Source: Bacteroidota bacterium (lineage in GTDB: Bacteria > Bacteroidota > Bacteroidia > UKL13-3). Taken from it: 8,922 bases of DNA. The translations under genes were made by a program, and so were the position numbers. This document shows positions 7,206-8,922 of the stretch, one piece after another (the first letter of the stretch is position 1; every line of letters begins with the position of its first letter). The DNA lies in NCBI GenBank assembly GCA_947462865.1, contig CANHRW010000072.1, forward strand, positions 1 through 8,922. Direction: 5' to 3'. Under the pieces are notes generated by a model that searched no databases, had not been told where the DNA came from, and saw nothing but the letters and a program-made list of their open reading frames with translations.

Positions 7206-7213
7206 CAAAAATA
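7206..7213 (-). promoter_or_regulatory. Candidate -7 promoter box for mlaE-mlaF
   Basis: The minus strand reads TATTTTTG, an exact match to the Bacteroidota -7 consensus TAnnTTTG, ending 25 bases before the mlaE start codon. I find no good TTG at the -33 position, so the promoter is supported by one element only. With no terminator visible downstream, this promoter could drive the whole minus-strand run through the cytochrome cassette. Confidence 0.42.
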
Positions 7214-7252
7214 AATCAAAAGATTGCCTATTTACGAATATTTTATTGGTTC

Positions 7253-7264
7253 TAAATTAATTTA
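7253..7264. promoter_or_regulatory. 12-bp AT palindrome in the divergent intergenic region
   Basis: TAAATTAATTTA is a perfect palindrome between the two divergent candidate -7 boxes, upstream of both start sites. It could be an activator or repressor site serving both directions. Its pure A/T composition means chance occurrence, or a simple AT-rich upstream element, is at least as likely. Confidence 0.2.
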
Positions 7265-7284
7265 AAAAATAGGACTGTTTCAAA

Positions 7285-7292
7285 TAACTTCG
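7285..7292 (+). promoter_or_regulatory. Candidate -7 promoter box for the SDR-ispG pair
   Basis: TAACTTCG differs from the Bacteroidota -7 consensus TAnnTTTG at one position and is followed by CA, as often seen. It ends 19 bases before the SDR start codon, giving a short leader. No clear TTG -33 element lies at the expected 19-21 base distance, so this is a tentative call. Confidence 0.35.
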
Positions 7293-7311
7293 CATCTATA
7301 ACAAATTATCC

Positions 7312-8028
7312 ATGCAAAAAACTGGAACAATACTTGTAACTGGCTGTACCAAAGGGATTGGCTTGGCAATAGTTTATCAATTTGCGGCTAAAGGCTTCCA
7401 TGTAATAGGCTGTTCTAGAAACCAAGATGCGTTAAACGACCTTCAAAACAGGCTTTCCATTCAGTTTCCCACCCAGCAATTTTATTTTCGTGCTTGCGAT
7501 GTATCAGACCAACAAGAGGTATCTATTTTTGCATCAGCAGTATTGAGTAATTTCAGTCAAATAGATATACTCATTCACAATGCAGGGGTTTTTATGCCGG
7601 GAACAGTGCTTGGTGAGCCAGATGGTGCTTTTGAAACACAAATCAATACCAATTTAGCAAGTGCCTATTATTTAAGTAGAGCCATTGTGCCAATGATGGT
7701 TAAAAATAAAACGGGCCATGTATTTACCATTTGCTCAACGGCCAGTATCAAAGCCTATCCAAATGGGGGTTCTTATTGCATGAGTAAATTTGCATTGTAT
7801 GGCATGACACAAGTTTTGCGTGAAGAATTAAAATCAACTGGTGTTAAAGTAACTGCAGTTTTACCAGGGCCAACCTATACGAATAGTTGGAATGGAACAG
7901 AATTGCCAATAAACAGATTTATGCCTGCTGATGATATCGCAAAAATGATTGTGGCAGCATCAGAACTTTCTGAATCATCAACTGTTGAAGAAATATTAAT
8001 CCGTCCTCAATTAGGGGATATAGAATAA
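7312..8028 (+). CDS. Short-chain dehydrogenase/reductase (SDR) family oxidoreductase
   Basis: This is a cytoplasmic NAD(P)-dependent oxidoreductase of the classical SDR type, 238 residues long. The Rossmann nucleotide-binding motif is TGCTKGIG (10-17), followed by HNAG at 89-92. The catalytic residues are in place: Asn114, Ser142, Tyr155 and Lys159 (YCMSK). The PG motif after the active site (LPGPTYT) is also present. CSRN after the second strand, with an Arg, would favour NADPH over NADH, by family analogy. The substrate cannot be told; 3-oxoacyl-ACP reductase-like enzymes and sugar or alcohol dehydrogenases share this layout. The ATG used fits the normal distance to the glycine motif. Its stop is 3 bases before the ispG start, so the two are almost certainly co-transcribed, though a role in isoprenoid synthesis is not shown. 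Confidence 0.88.
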   Translation: MQKTGTILVTGCTKGIGLAIVYQFAAKGFHVIGCSRNQDALNDLQNRLSIQFPTQQFYFRACDVSDQQEVSIFASAVLSNFSQIDILIHNAGVFMPGTVLGEPDGAFETQINTNLASAYYLSRAIVPMMVKNKTGHVFTICSTASIKAYPNGGSYCMSKFALYGMTQVLREELKSTGVKVTAVLPGPTYTNSWNGTELPINRFMPADDIAKMIVAASELSESSTVEEILIRPQLGDIE

Positions 8029-8031
8029 CGT

Positions 8032-8922
8032 ATGAATACATTTAGTCCAAGTTTAGTAAAATACCAACGCAGAAAAACAATTCAAGTAAAGATTGGAGAC
8101 CTTCAGTTAGGCAGTGATTTTCCAATTAGGGTTCAAAGCATGACTACAACTGATACCATGGATACCAATGGCTCGGTTGCCCAGATTTTGAAATTAGTTG
8201 ATGCAGGATGCGAATTGGTTCGATTGACTGCTCCGAGTATCAATGAAGCTAAAAATCTTGAAAAAATAAAGGCAGTATTAACCTCTAAAGGGGTTTATAT
8301 TCCGCTTGTTGCTGACATTCATTTTACGCCCAATGCTGCAGAAATGGCGGCAAGAATTGTAGAAAAAGTGCGTATTAATCCAGGCAATTATGCCGATAAA
8401 AAACGTTTCGACATCATTGACTATACTGATGCTGAATACCAAGAAGAAATAGACAGAATCAGACAAAAATTTACACCTTTGATTCATATCTGTAAAGAAT
8501 ATGGTACAGCTTTGCGTATTGGAACCAACCATGGAAGTTTGAGTGACCGCATTATGAGCAGATATGGTGATACGCCGCATGGCATGGTTGAATCTGCTAT
8601 GGAGTTCTTAAGAATTGCTAATGATGAAGGGTTTCATAATATTGTATTGAGTATGAAATCAAGCAATCCACAAGTAATGGTTCAGGCCTATCGCTTGCTG
8701 GTGAAAACCATGGACGAAAACAACTTTCATTATCCGTTACATTTGGGAGTAACTGAAGCAGGAGACGGCAATGATGGAAGAATTAAGTCTGCGCTAGGAA
8801 TAGGTGCTTTGTTAGAAGATGGAATAGGTGACACCATCAGGGTTTCCTTGACTGAAGATCCGGAGTTTGAAATACCAGTTGCTAAAGACTTGGTGAGCAG
8901 GTATCAGACAAGGGCTGGTGCT
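8032..8922 (+). CDS. ispG: 4-hydroxy-3-methylbut-2-enyl diphosphate synthase IspG (GcpE), 3' end outside the window
   Basis: IspG is the iron-sulfur enzyme of the MEP pathway that reduces 2-C-methyl-D-erythritol 2,4-cyclodiphosphate to HMBPP, an isoprenoid precursor. The reading frame is open from the ATG at 8032 to the window edge, 297 codons without a stop. The TIM-barrel half is recognisable from RVQSMTTTDTMDT, VRLTAPS, PLVADIHFTPNAA, KVRINPGNYAD, GTNHGSLSDRIMSRYGDTP and LGVTEAGDGNDGRIKSALG, the last containing the conserved Glu/Gly-rich stretch. The C-terminal 4Fe-4S domain with its Cys ligands is not included. The match to the Bacteroidota form suggests the long version with an inserted domain (over 600 residues), but that part lies beyond the window. 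It begins 3 bases after the SDR gene and lacks a good Shine-Dalgarno site, consistent with coupling to upstream translation. Confidence 0.95.
   Translation, partial: MNTFSPSLVKYQRRKTIQVKIGDLQLGSDFPIRVQSMTTTDTMDTNGSVAQILKLVDAGCELVRLTAPSINEAKNLEKIKAVLTSKGVYIPLVADIHFTPNAAEMAARIVEKVRINPGNYADKKRFDIIDYTDAEYQEEIDRIRQKFTPLIHICKEYGTALRIGTNHGSLSDRIMSRYGDTPHGMVESAMEFLRIANDEGFHNIVLSMKSSNPQVMVQAYRLLVKTMDENNFHYPLHLGVTEAGDGNDGRIKSALGIGALLEDGIGDTIRVSLTEDPEFEIPVAKDLVSRYQTRAGA

Noticed and set aside
8278..8580. 100-codon open frame on the minus strand
   Set aside because: It lies wholly inside ispG, whose plus-strand translation matches conserved motifs throughout this stretch, and its own translation resembles no family I know.

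Overview
The window looks like chromosomal DNA of a Bacteroidota (Bacteroidetes) bacterium. The evidence is the AT-rich sequence with weak Shine-Dalgarno signals, -7 boxes resembling TAnnTTTG, a DUF5777-type outer-membrane barrel, lipoproteins with acidic N-termini after the lipid-anchored Cys, and an IspG that resembles the Bacteroidota form. I would place it near Chitinophagales, Sphingobacteriales or Cytophagales, but the window does not settle the order. It holds nine protein genes packed very tightly. I saw no tRNA, rRNA, CRISPR array, insertion sequence or phage gene.

Left (16-3396, +): a fused coenzyme-B12 acyl-CoA mutase of the IcmF type. Its order is B12-binding domain, MeaB-like GTPase chaperone, then mutase barrel. 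The two substrate-specifying positions carry Phe and Gln, as in isobutyryl-CoA mutases, rather than the Tyr and Arg of methylmalonyl-CoA mutase.

Middle (3409-5683, -), read right to left: a four-gene cassette with almost no spacing. It encodes a lipoprotein with two CxxCH heme motifs separated by a beta-sandwich-like segment, a single-heme lipoprotein, a DUF5777 beta-barrel and a secreted YceI lipocalin-like protein. All four products carry export signals, so this looks like an envelope redox or lipid-binding module. Its function is not established from the sequence and it is the most interesting part of the window.

Right of it (5712-7180, -): mlaE and mlaF-like genes, the permease and ATPase of an MCE/Mla lipid transporter. 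They overlap by ATGA, and no MCE substrate-binding subunit is present. Only 28 bases separate mlaF from the cytochrome cassette and no terminator is visible, so all six minus-strand genes may be read from one transcript.

A 131-bp divergent intergenic region (7181-7311) carries candidate promoters in both directions and two short palindromes. To its right, on the plus strand, an SDR oxidoreductase lies 3 bases upstream of ispG of the MEP isoprenoid pathway. ispG runs off the window after 297 codons.
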